Shown: piece by piece, positions 17,873 to 25,600 of the stretch | How positions within the stretch are numbered: the stretch's first letter is position 1 | Layout of the letters: every line of letters starts with the position of its first letter | From: Cytobacillus sp. NCCP-133 | GTDB lineage: Bacteria; Bacillota; Bacilli; Bacillales; Cytobacillaceae | Assembly: GCF_026011715.1 (NCBI RefSeq) | Contig: NZ_BRVM01000009.1 | Span: 62,001 to 126,000 of the forward strand | Length of the DNA stretch: 64,000 nt | Direction of reading: 5' to 3' | Translations under genes and position numbers: made by a program | The notes under the pieces: generated by a model | Told to the model about the DNA's origin: nothing | The model's input: only the letters and a program-made list of their open reading frames with translations | Databases searched by the model: none

Positions 17873-17910
17873 GTCCGAATATTGTGAGCATAACATTGCA
17901 ATATTCGGAC
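17873..17910. repeat. 12-bp inverted repeat upstream of the PTS regulator
   Basis: GTCCGAATATTG and its exact complement CAATATTCGGAC are separated by 14 nt. It lies ahead of a TATAAT-like box for the regulator gene (minus, 17845-17850). It may be a terminator stem for an antisense transcript or an operator. A further dispersed motif CACCACCCGAATTTTGTCG follows at 17924-17942. Confidence 0.55.
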
Positions 17911-17962
17911 CGATGCAGCACCAGACACCACCCGAATTTTGTCGAATACTCACCTCGAAAAT

Positions 17963-17984
17963 TTCAAACAAACGTTTGATTGAA
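17963..17984. promoter_or_regulatory. 22-bp operator-like palindrome, copy 1
   Basis: TTCAAACAAAC followed by GTTTGATTGAA, one mismatch from perfect symmetry. It matches a perfect 22-bp copy at 60544-60565 and lies about 105 bp before the activator at 18091. The shape suits a TetR-family dimer site; no such regulator is in the window. Confidence 0.55.
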
Positions 17985-18090
17985 TGTGAATTTCCCTTCC
18001 GGCAGTAGTACAATCTCTCTATTTACCGTATAATTTAAATATTCAGTAAATAAAGCGCGACGGTGAATTTTTATAAAGGGAGCTGAGAGA

Positions 18091-19461
18091 ATGCATACAG
18101 AAAGCCAGAAGGTCGGGTGGCTGAAAGGGATTATAGAGGCGGTTCACGATGGCATACTTGTGATTGACCGTGAGGGAATTGTTCAGCTAATTAATGATGA
18201 ATATACAAATATAACAGGCGTAAAAAAGGAGCAGATTATCGGGAAGCCCTTGCTCGAAGTCCGTCCTGGCGCAATGCTGCCATCTGTACTAAAAGATGGG
18301 AAGCCTCGTGCAGGCGTTTTTCGAAAAGAGAATAAGATGGAGTATGTAGTGGATATGGCTCCTGTTTTTGAAAACCAGGAAATCATAGGGGCTGTATCTG
18401 TTTGCAAAAGCATTCCTGAGGTATTCCTGCTCACGAAAGAGCTGAAAAAGAGTAGGAAGCGGGTTAGCCAGCTGGAAAAAACGTTTGGAAGAATCCATCA
18501 GGCAAAATACACGTTTTCAAATATTATTGGAAATAATGAACGGCTAAAAAAAATAATTGCCCAGGCCAGGAAGGCTGCCGCTTCAGAATTGAATATTCTT
18601 TTAACCGGGGAATCCGGTACGGGAAAAGAGCTTTTTGCACAGGCCATACATAATGAGAGCGTGCGCAGTTCCTCCCCTTTTGTCCCAGTTAATTGTGCAG
18701 CCATTCCCAACTCACTCTTGGAGAGCGAATTGTTTGGCTACGAAGAAGGCTCTTTTACAAACTCAAAGCGGGATGGAAAAGTCGGTTTATTCGAACTGGC
18801 CAATCAGGGAACTCTTTTTCTGGATGAAATCGGGGACATGCCGCTTGATCTTCAGGCGAAACTTCTGCGTGTGCTGCAGGAAGGGACTTTTAGGAAAATC
18901 GGGGGACTTGAGGAGCAAAACGTGGATGTCCGTGTGATTGCAGCCACAAACAAGGACCTGCTGAGCATGGTTCAGAAGGAGCGATTCCGGGAGGACCTTT
19001 TTTACCGGATCAACACTGTGCACCTTTCTATTCCTCCTCTCCGGGAACGGAAGGATGATCTGCCAGATCTCATTTCCTTTCTGCTGAACGAGCAAAAAAG
19101 CAATCCGGACGCCCGGATTAACCGAGAAGCAATGAATATACTCCAGCAGTATGACTGGCCCGGAAATATCCGGGAATTGAAAAATACAATTCATTACGCC
19201 ATTAGCATGTGTGAAGGAAATGAAGTAAGGAATGAACATCTCCCAGATACGATTAAAAAACGTTTCATTCCGGCCGGCAAAAAGGCAAAGCCGTTCCAGC
19301 CCCTGGAAGAGCTTATCAGGGAGACTGAAAAGAAAGCGATCATGAAAGTTCTCGAACAAACCGGAGCAAGTGTGAAAGGCAAGAAAGAGGCAGCAAAACT
19401 CTTAGGCATCTCACTCGCCTCTTTATATAACAAAATAACAAAGCTTCACATTCCGCTGTAA
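18091..19461 (+). CDS. PAS-containing sigma-54-dependent activator
   Basis: Enhancer-binding protein of 456 aa with a PAS domain (about 10-110, ILVIDREGIVQLINDEYTNITGVKKEQIIGKP) and an AAA+ domain (about 140-370). The AAA+ domain shows Walker A GESGTGKE, Walker B GTLFLDEIGDM and R-finger region REDLFYRINTVHLSIPPLRER; a Fis-type HTH (about 415-455) follows. The sigma-54-contacting loop reads G220-S-F-T-N-S instead of GAFTGA. The PAS domain is probably the ligand sensor. It stands directly upstream of a sigma-54 promoter with three inverted repeats, so it very likely controls the CitMHS/AtuA genes. ATG start after GGGAGCTGAGAG. Confidence 0.92.
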   Translation: MHTESQKVGWLKGIIEAVHDGILVIDREGIVQLINDEYTNITGVKKEQIIGKPLLEVRPGAMLPSVLKDGKPRAGVFRKENKMEYVVDMAPVFENQEIIGAVSVCKSIPEVFLLTKELKKSRKRVSQLEKTFGRIHQAKYTFSNIIGNNERLKKIIAQARKAAASELNILLTGESGTGKELFAQAIHNESVRSSSPFVPVNCAAIPNSLLESELFGYEEGSFTNSKRDGKVGLFELANQGTLFLDEIGDMPLDLQAKLLRVLQEGTFRKIGGLEEQNVDVRVIAATNKDLLSMVQKERFREDLFYRINTVHLSIPPLRERKDDLPDLISFLLNEQKSNPDARINREAMNILQQYDWPGNIRELKNTIHYAISMCEGNEVRNEHLPDTIKKRFIPAGKKAKPFQPLEELIRETEKKAIMKVLEQTGASVKGKKEAAKLLGISLASLYNKITKLHIPL

Positions 19462-19462
19462 A

Positions 19463-19571
19463 TTTCTAAAAATTTAGAAATTTGATAAATCCTTCTAAGT
19501 TTTTAGAAACCCTTGTTAGGCGTATCCTGAGGATAGTTATTTCCAATAAATGTTTCTACTATTCTAGAAAC
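19463..19571 (+). promoter_or_regulatory. Three upstream activator sites (TTCTA-N6-TAGAA)
   Basis: Inverted repeats at 19465-19480 (TTCTAAAAATTTAGAA core), 19493-19508 (TTCTAAGTTTTTAGAA) and 19554-19569 (TTCTACTATTCTAGAA) all share TTCTA-N6-TAGAA with identical spacing. They lie about 50-160 bp before the -24 box, the usual place for sites bound by a sigma-54 activator. Confidence 0.85.
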
Positions 19572-19621
19572 CTCCCCTTCCCTCTTTTCCAGAAAGCCTT
19601 TCCTATCAAGGCTTTTTATTT

Positions 19622-19638
19622 TTGGCACAGGAATTGCA
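19622..19638 (+). promoter_or_regulatory. Sigma-54 (-24/-12) promoter for the CitMHS/AtuA operon
   Basis: T-TGGCAC-AGGAA-TTGCA matches the sigma-54 consensus TGGCAC-N5-TTGCW with no mismatch. Confidence 0.9.
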
Positions 19639-19649
19639 TCTACTAATTG

Positions 19650-19663
19650 TGAAAGCGCTTTAA
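19650..19663 (+). promoter_or_regulatory. Probable cre (CcpA) site at the transcription start
   Basis: TGAAAGCGCTTTAA differs from the cre consensus TGWAARCGYTWNCW at one position. It begins about 12 bp after the -12 element, so it would overlap the start of transcription and allow glucose repression by road-block. Confidence 0.6.
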
Positions 19664-19684
19664 AAACATGAAGGGGGTTTTGCA

Positions 19685-20977
19685 TTGCTAGCTTTAATGG
19701 GCTTTTTAACAATCGCCATATTTTTGTATCTTATTCTATCAAAAAGAGTTTCCGTAATTGCCGCCTTAATCCTGGTGCCAGTGGTATTCGGCCTTTTCAC
19801 CACTGATATCAAGAGTTTAGGAACCATGATCCTCGATGGGGTTACAGGAGTTGCTCCTACAGGGATCATGCTCGCTTTTGCCATCTTGTTTTTTGGCCTT
19901 ATGAGCAAAGCTGGCCTTTTCGATCCCGTCATATCAAGGATTCTGAAATTAGTTAAAGGAGATCCTTTAAAAATTGTCATCGGCACAGCCATCATTGGCA
20001 TGGTGACCCACCTTGACGGGTCCGGGGCTTCAACATTCCTGATTACCATCCCGGCTTTGCTGCCGCTTTATGAACGGCTGGGAATGAGCCGCCTTGTGCT
20101 GGCCGGGGTGGTGACCCTAAGTGCCGGCACCATGAATATCGTTCCTTGGGGAGGGCCGACCGCCCGTGCAGCCAGCGCTTTGGGCATCGACGCGGCAGCC
20201 CTGTTCAACCCGCTGATTCCAGCGATGATTGCAGGCTTAATTTGGGTTCTGTTTGTCAGCTATATTCTGGGAAAAAGAGAACGAAAGCGCCTCGGAATCC
20301 AGGATTTCCAGTATGACTTTAACCAGGAATTAAGCGAGGCCGACGCAAAAGCCAGAAGGCCCAAACTGCTTTGGCTTAACCTCCTCCTTACCATCGTGAC
20401 CATTATCGCTCTGGTAAAGGTATGGCTGCCGCTTCCAGTTATTTTTATGGTTGCCTTTGCGATTGCTTTGGTTTTGAATTATCCAAATCCGAAGGAGCAG
20501 CAGGAACGGATTACCGAGCAGGCAACCGGAATGGTGGCCGTTGTTTCTATCATTTTTGCAGCTGGCATATTCACTGGTGTCCTCTCCGGAACGGGGATGA
20601 TTGAAGCAATGGCGAAAACGCTCGTTGACTTCATCCCGGAAAGCACGGGGTCCTTTATGTCCCTGATTGTTGCCATAACCAGTATGCCGCTTAGCCTGGT
20701 CTTTACTCCTGATGCCTATTACTTCGGCGTACTGCCAGTATTAAGCGAAACGGCCAGCGCCTATGGCGTTGATCCGGTAAATATCGGGCGTGCAGCCATC
20801 CTGGGGCAAATGACGACAGGCTTCCCTTTAAGCCCGCTTACGGCCTCTACCTTCCTTCTGATCGGCCTGGCGAGAGTTGAACTGGCTGACCATCAGCGCT
20901 TTATCTTCATATGGGCGTTCGGAACAACCATCGTCATGGCCCTTATTGCCTTTATTACAGGAGCCATTGCCATTTAA
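19685..20977 (+). CDS. CitMHS family metal-carboxylate/proton symporter
   Basis: Importer of the citrate-Mg2+:H+ symporter family, 430 aa with about 12 TM helices. Signatures are DGSGASTFLITIPALLPLY and NIVPWGGPTARAASALG, and near the C-terminus SPLTASTFLLIGLARVEL. I accept the TTG start at 19685 because AAGGGGG lies 8 nt upstream; the next ATG (19697) is too far from it. First gene of the sigma-54 operon. The family transports citrate or related complexes; here the ligand is probably another tricarboxylate or branched acid used by the AtuA pair. Confidence 0.9.
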   Translation: MLALMGFLTIAIFLYLILSKRVSVIAALILVPVVFGLFTTDIKSLGTMILDGVTGVAPTGIMLAFAILFFGLMSKAGLFDPVISRILKLVKGDPLKIVIGTAIIGMVTHLDGSGASTFLITIPALLPLYERLGMSRLVLAGVVTLSAGTMNIVPWGGPTARAASALGIDAAALFNPLIPAMIAGLIWVLFVSYILGKRERKRLGIQDFQYDFNQELSEADAKARRPKLLWLNLLLTIVTIIALVKVWLPLPVIFMVAFAIALVLNYPNPKEQQERITEQATGMVAVVSIIFAAGIFTGVLSGTGMIEAMAKTLVDFIPESTGSFMSLIVAITSMPLSLVFTPDAYYFGVLPVLSETASAYGVDPVNIGRAAILGQMTTGFPLSPLTASTFLLIGLARVELADHQRFIFIWAFGTTIVMALIAFITGAIAI

Positions 20978-20999
20978 CTAGCAAAAAAAAGGAGTGTTT

Positions 21000-22310
21000 A
21001 TGTTGCTGCGAATCGGATCAGGTGCAGGCTTTGCGGGTGACCGGATTGAACCTGCTAAAGATTTAGTAGAAAAAGCGAATTTAGACTATCTTGTTTTAGA
21101 AGGGCTGGCCGAGCGGACCATTGCCCTTGCGCAAAAACAAAAAAGAAGGGATCCTCACCTGGGCTACAACGAATATTTAGAAGATCGAATACGCTTGCTC
21201 CTGCCTTCACTGGTAAAAAATAAAGTCAGGCTTATTACAAATATGGGTGCTGCCAACCCAATCTCTGCAGCTAAAAAAATCAAGGAAATAGCAAATGAAA
21301 TGGGATTAACGTGCAAGGTTGCCGCGGTAACCGGAGATGATGTAACGAAGAAAATCAGCATAAGCAGCAGAGTGCTAGAAAGCGGAAAAAGTCTCGAACA
21401 TTATGAACCGATCATTTCCGCAAATGCCTATCTTGGGGCTGAAGCCATCCTGCCTGCATTGGAGACTGGTGCAGATATTATCGTAACTGGAAGAGTTGCC
21501 GACCCCTCCCTCTTTCTGGCGCCTATCATCCATCATTATAAATGGAATCTGGAAAACTATGAGTTAATCGGACAGGGGACAGTAATCGGGCATTTATTAG
21601 AATGTGCCGGACAAATTACAGGAGGATATTTCGCTGATCCAGGATTAAAAGACATCGAAGGGCTGGCAGATTTGGGCTTCCCTTTTGCCATCGTGGAAGA
21701 GGACGGAACCGCCATCATCACCAAGCTTCCTGATACCGGCGGGGCTGTCACTCTTCAGACTGTAAAAGAACAGCTTTTATATGAAGTCCATAATCCTGAA
21801 AGCTATCTTACTCCGGATTGCATCGCCAATTTTACTGCTGTTCATTTAAAAGAAATCGAAAACAGCCAGATACGGGTTCAAGGAGCCACCGGAAAAAAGA
21901 AGCCCGATACGTTAAAGGTTTCAATCGGCTATCATGCTGGCTTTTTAGGCGAAGGGGAAATCTCCTATGCCGGTTCAACTGCACTAAACAGAGCAAAATT
22001 GGCGGAAAGCATTTTAAAAGAAAGATTAGCAGGACAGCATCCTGATGTAAGAACCGACCTGATCGGAGTCTCTTCCCTCCACCATAGCCAATTTGGAGAT
22101 TATACACCATATGAAGTAAGAGTCCGGGCGGCTGCATTATGCAAGCATATTGATGATGCCAGGCAAATCGGCCACGAAGTGGAAGCTTTGTACACGAACG
22201 GTCCTGCCGGCGGGGGCGGAGCCAGAAAAAGAACGGAGGAGGTCATCGGGATCGTTTCTTCCCTGATAGACCGGTCAGCGATTACCATAAAGACGGATAT
22301 TTTGGAGTGA
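21000..22310 (+). CDS. AtuA-like (DUF1446) protein, large component
   Basis: Unknown-function enzyme family named after AtuA of acyclic terpene utilisation. Family signatures are IGSGAGFAGDRIEPA at the start, LVLEGLAERTIALAQ, TNMGAANP, ETGADIIVTGRVADPSLFLAP and GGYFADPG. ATG at 21000 is 5 nt after GGAG; the GTG six bases upstream is less likely. It overlaps nothing and is followed by the small AtuA-related subunit with the stop inside its Shine-Dalgarno region. In many AtuA proteins the two parts are one chain; here they are split into 436 and 106 residues. Confidence 0.85.
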   Translation: MLLRIGSGAGFAGDRIEPAKDLVEKANLDYLVLEGLAERTIALAQKQKRRDPHLGYNEYLEDRIRLLLPSLVKNKVRLITNMGAANPISAAKKIKEIANEMGLTCKVAAVTGDDVTKKISISSRVLESGKSLEHYEPIISANAYLGAEAILPALETGADIIVTGRVADPSLFLAPIIHHYKWNLENYELIGQGTVIGHLLECAGQITGGYFADPGLKDIEGLADLGFPFAIVEEDGTAIITKLPDTGGAVTLQTVKEQLLYEVHNPESYLTPDCIANFTAVHLKEIENSQIRVQGATGKKKPDTLKVSIGYHAGFLGEGEISYAGSTALNRAKLAESILKERLAGQHPDVRTDLIGVSSLHHSQFGDYTPYEVRVRAAALCKHIDDARQIGHEVEALYTNGPAGGGGARKRTEEVIGIVSSLIDRSAITIKTDILE

Positions 22311-22315
22311 AAACT

Positions 22316-22636
22316 ATGAAAAAGGTAAAATTAATCGATATCGCTCACAGCCGCACTGGGGACAAGGGCAACACGCTTAATTTCTCGTTAATTCCTTATA
22401 ACGAAAAACACTACCACACGCTTGCAGACCAAGTCACAGCAGAAACAGTAAAAGACCATTTAAATCATATTGTGAAAGGAAGCATTACCAGGTACAATTT
22501 GCCAAACATTAAAGCTTTTAACTTCGTATGTGAAGAAGCGCTCCTCGGCGGTGTCACAACCTCCCTGGCAATCGACACTCATGGAAAAAGCCTCAGCAGT
22601 GCTGTCCTGGAGATGGAAATTATGATAGAGGATTAA
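22316..22636 (+). CDS. AtuA-related small component
   Basis: 106 aa, matching the C-terminal part of long AtuA proteins (LIDIAHSRTGDKGNTLNFSLIPYN, then SITRYNLPNIKAFNFVCEEALLGGVTTSLAIDTHGKSLS). The ATG at 22316 is 8 nt after GGAG that lies across the end of the large subunit; a GTG at 22307 in the same frame overlaps the previous stop but has no ribosome site. It is probably a complex partner of the large component. No other catabolic gene follows before the transposon remnant, so the pathway may be cut here or completed elsewhere. Confidence 0.8.
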   Translation: MKKVKLIDIAHSRTGDKGNTLNFSLIPYNEKHYHTLADQVTAETVKDHLNHIVKGSITRYNLPNIKAFNFVCEEALLGGVTTSLAIDTHGKSLSSAVLEMEIMIED

Positions 22637-22716
22637 CGGGAACCCAAAAGGCAGAGAGTTGTGTTTATCAAGACCTAAATTAAAAAAATCTTAATAAATA
22701 AAGGACGATACATATT

Positions 22717-23931
22717 TTATATGACCCCCGCGCCGCTTTTGTGTCGAATTTTGCTTAGCGTACAAAATTTCCGAAATGTTGGCTGTACCCCCTTGTGTAA
22801 TTCGTTTATGTTAGCGAATAGTTGCTCTAATACAAAGTCAGGAATGAAATCAATTTGATCAATTGATTTCTTCCTAAGTCTTGGCCTGTCCTCTGGAAAA
22901 AGTAAAAGTCTCATATGAGTTTTAGGAGCGATGGTATATTCGTATCGTTGAATATCCTCAAGGAATTTTCCAACTATGGATAAACCATACGAAATATACT
23001 TTTCGGGATGGGAGTTTCTTTGTCTTAAATTATTTTTAGCATATTCGTGCAGCCATTGAATGTATTGCTCCATGTGAGAACGCTTAAATTCCTTTAAATC
23101 GCTCCATGTAGGTTCCAACATGAAAACAAAAGAAAAGAATTTCGGTAAATACCTATGATACCTTAGAGCTGAGCCCCATGTGAAATTGTTTTTGTTTAAG
23201 AGGCGTTGCTTCATATACTTTTTCACTTGCTCACGTATTCCTATCTGTTGGATCTTGGTAAAGTTTATATAATAATCAGTTGTGCTTTTGTTATATTCAA
23301 TTCCACATTTGTCATACAAAACCCGTACATCCCAACGGTCTTTCTCCCATTCCTCACGAGTATCGATAAGATCAAAGAAAGTAGAATGGATATTCCGAAG
23401 GAAATTTGCCAAGGCTGTTCTCTGTTTATACTCTCCATAAATCAAATCTCGTATTGTTTTTTGTGTCGCTAGCCCTTGCTAATTCAACCAAAACCACCAT
23501 TCTCGTTCTGTATTATCTATATCTATATCAAGGAGGGAGGAGAGTTTCGGATACCTTTCGTTTAGAAACTCTGTTAGCCTTCCCAAAAATGCGACTTGAC
23601 CGGAAAAAGTTGTAGTCAGCGTCCATTTTTCATGGAATAATTTCTGATACCATACATACTTAACCTCTAGATTCACCGAAGGGTTTTTGATTCGAAAATG
23701 GTTATTCCGGTTTGTACCTTTATACTTGTTCACCATAACCTGAAACTGTGGTATGCCTTCTAAAAAGGTGAGACTCCAAATGTCGTTGATTAGGAAGTAA
23801 GGATTCTGTTGTTGTTGGACAATTAGTGAGCCATTCGCTTGCACCATCTTTACTGGGTAGCTTGACAATACAAGCTGTATTCGTTCATGAAACCCAAGTT
23901 GTTCTAAATCTAAATTTATTATTTGCTTCAT
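22717..23931 (-). pseudogene. tnpB: tnpB-like recombinase, interrupted and truncated
   Basis: TnpB is the larger of two tyrosine-recombinase-family proteins of Tn554. The frame runs from ATG 23931 to an in-frame TAG at 23479-23481 (WWFWLN stop), then continues unchanged (QGLATQKTIRD, then IYGEYKQRTALAN) to 22717. About 404 codons are present, against about 630 in intact TnpB, and the C-terminal catalytic part is absent. The start overlaps the end of tnpA by 47 nt, the coupled arrangement of Tn554. Confidence 0.75.
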
Positions 23932-24994
23932 TCTCTCCCACCGTTCTTTTGTTGTATTTGGAACACTTCTTGAGCCTTTTCCAATCCTTACGGATGTCTT
24001 CTACCGAAGGATGAAGGTAAAGGTTCATGGTTGTTTGAATTTGCGAATGTCCCAGACGCTCTTGCAATTGTTTTATATCCTTTGTTTCTTGGTAGTACAT
24101 CGTTGCGTGTGTGTGGCGGAAAAGATGTGGATGTATATCAATACCTGTTTTCTGCCGTAACCGCTTGAATAAAGCTTCCACATCACTATATGTCATTGGT
24201 TTTCCTGCATTCTTGCCACGCAGTTTAACGAATAAAAAATTCGTCTCCATATCCAGGTCATCAATGACTTCGTATAAATAATCGTCATACAAATCCATGA
24301 GAGATTGCGACATAAAAATTTCCCGTTCACCAGTTTTCAGTTTTGCTCCGTTCTCCAATTCCCCACGGTCAGTTAAACGAATTCGATGCCCTTTTCCATG
24401 ATCAAATTTGAAATCCTCCAAGAAGAGGGAAAGAGCCTCTCCAATCCGTAACCCCGTCTCAAATAGAAGTTGAATTAAGAAAGTGTCCCGGCTATTTGTG
24501 GTAGCCCCTACGATTTGTTGTACTTGCTCCTTTGTGAGTATTTGAATTCTCTTTCGAGGTTCCTTCACCTTCAACACATTCCGAATGGACGACTTATCTT
24601 GGATAATGTGATGAAGAAAACTCTTATATCGTGTTCTCCACCTGTGAACACTTGTCGCATCAGTTTTTCCCCCATGTCTCGGGGAAGTTCTTCATTACGA
24701 TAAAGGTAATCATAGAAATTTGTAACAGCCGTGACCGTCAGGTTCACAGTCTTCTCTGTTTTCTTTCCCTTTAACAGGGGATAGGGACGTTACTTTAGTA
24801 CTCTCGTATGGCCTTCGAAGTTAGCCTATAAACTCCACCAAATCCTCTAAACGTACCTCTCGGTAATCTTTCGTTGTTTCCAGTAAATATGTAAAATATT
24901 GCTTTAACGCATAACAGTAAGTTTTCTGTGTATTACTGCTTTTCCCTGTCCTATCTAAATACTTTAAGTATTTAACCACTGGAATTATTGGCAT
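23885..24994 (-). pseudogene. tnpA: tnpA-like tyrosine recombinase, frameshifted
   Basis: The C-terminal 230 codons (24577-23885) are a clean tyrosine-recombinase catalytic domain: R of TGLRIGEALSL, HPHLFRHTHA (H-x-x-R), LGHSQIQTTMNLYLH (H and Y). The N-terminal core-binding part (MPIIPVVKYLKYLDRTGKSS, from about 24994) stops at 24821. Between 24820 and 24580 it continues only in other frames (KTVNLTVTAVTNFYDYLYRN, then RYKSFLHHIIQDKSSIRN), so at least two frameshifts separate the parts. It cannot make an active enzyme as it stands. Confidence 0.75.
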
Positions 24995-25032
24995 TCCTCC
25001 TCCTATGGAATTATTGGCATTCCTCCTCCATC
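24981..25032 (-). repeat. 26-bp tandem duplication at the tnpA start
   Basis: GGAATTATTGGCATTCCTCC plus six bases occurs twice with no gap (24981-25006 and 25007-25032). It includes the ribosome site and ATG of tnpA, duplicating the start. Replication slippage in a dead gene is the simplest explanation. Confidence 0.7.
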
Positions 25033-25093
25033 GATTAACATATATCTCTTTCCATGCTCCAGTATTACTTCTTGTACACGTATAATCCACCAC

Positions 25094-25588
25094 TCCTAAA
25101 AAAAATTCACACTCGGTCTACGACCTCACTACGCCTCCCGCTGTGGGCTACGTCCCCCTAAACCAAAAAGCCAAGTACTAACACATTTTATTCATACAAT
25201 ACTATTTTTTCAAACTCTTATTAATAATTATTAAATGAATGAAAAAAGAGGATCTACGCCCTCATATTGGACATAGTATCCTCTTCTAATTATAGTATGG
25301 TTAACTTTGCTCCCTGCCTTTTTATCTCACTAAAATATCAGAAATACCTGATGCTAAAATAACCGGAAAGCAACCCAATGATTTAGTTAGCGTATCTCTT
25401 TTGTGGCACAGTGCTGGCGAAAATCTGGTTTATTCGGCAAAATCCGGGTGGTGCCTAGTACCTGTGCGCTAATCTTTTCCCTCTTTTTGCTGACCATAAA
25501 ATCATCGATATACCCGGTCCCCAGCACAACCCCAGATACAATAAACAAAAACCCGATGATTTGCTCAAGCAGGATGGTCTCTTTCAGT
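25094..25588. other. Intergenic region with decayed sequence
   Basis: AT-rich spacer with a GAGGAT...ATCCTCTTC hairpin around 25249-25286. A motif of the CACCACCCG family lies on the minus strand at 25428-25458. The DMT transporter remnant below is the only coding trace. Confidence 0.5.
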
Positions 25589-25600
25589 TTAATGAGAAAT
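25387..25600 (-). pseudogene. C-terminal fragment of a DMT/EamA-type transporter
   Basis: Reading the minus strand from about 25600 gives FLIKLKETILLEQIIGFLFI, then VSGVVLGTGYIDDF and a polar tail ending at TAA 25387. The E-x-x-x-x-x-Q-I-I-G-F-L-x-I-x-S-G-V-x-L-G pattern is that of the last helix of EamA transporters. It has no start and merges out of frame into the end of the symporter gene, so it is a remnant joined to the symporter by a deletion. Identification rests on one motif. Confidence 0.45.

Larger units (their letters stand above)
22717..25093 (-). mobile_element. Decayed Tn554-like transposon remnant
   Basis: Two overlapping recombinase genes in the Tn554 tnpA-tnpB order, both broken. 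AT-richer and lower in codon quality than the neighbours. The end of tnpB and any tnpC are missing. It sits right after the AtuA operon and ahead of a truncated transporter gene, as if it had inserted there and decayed. Confidence 0.75.
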
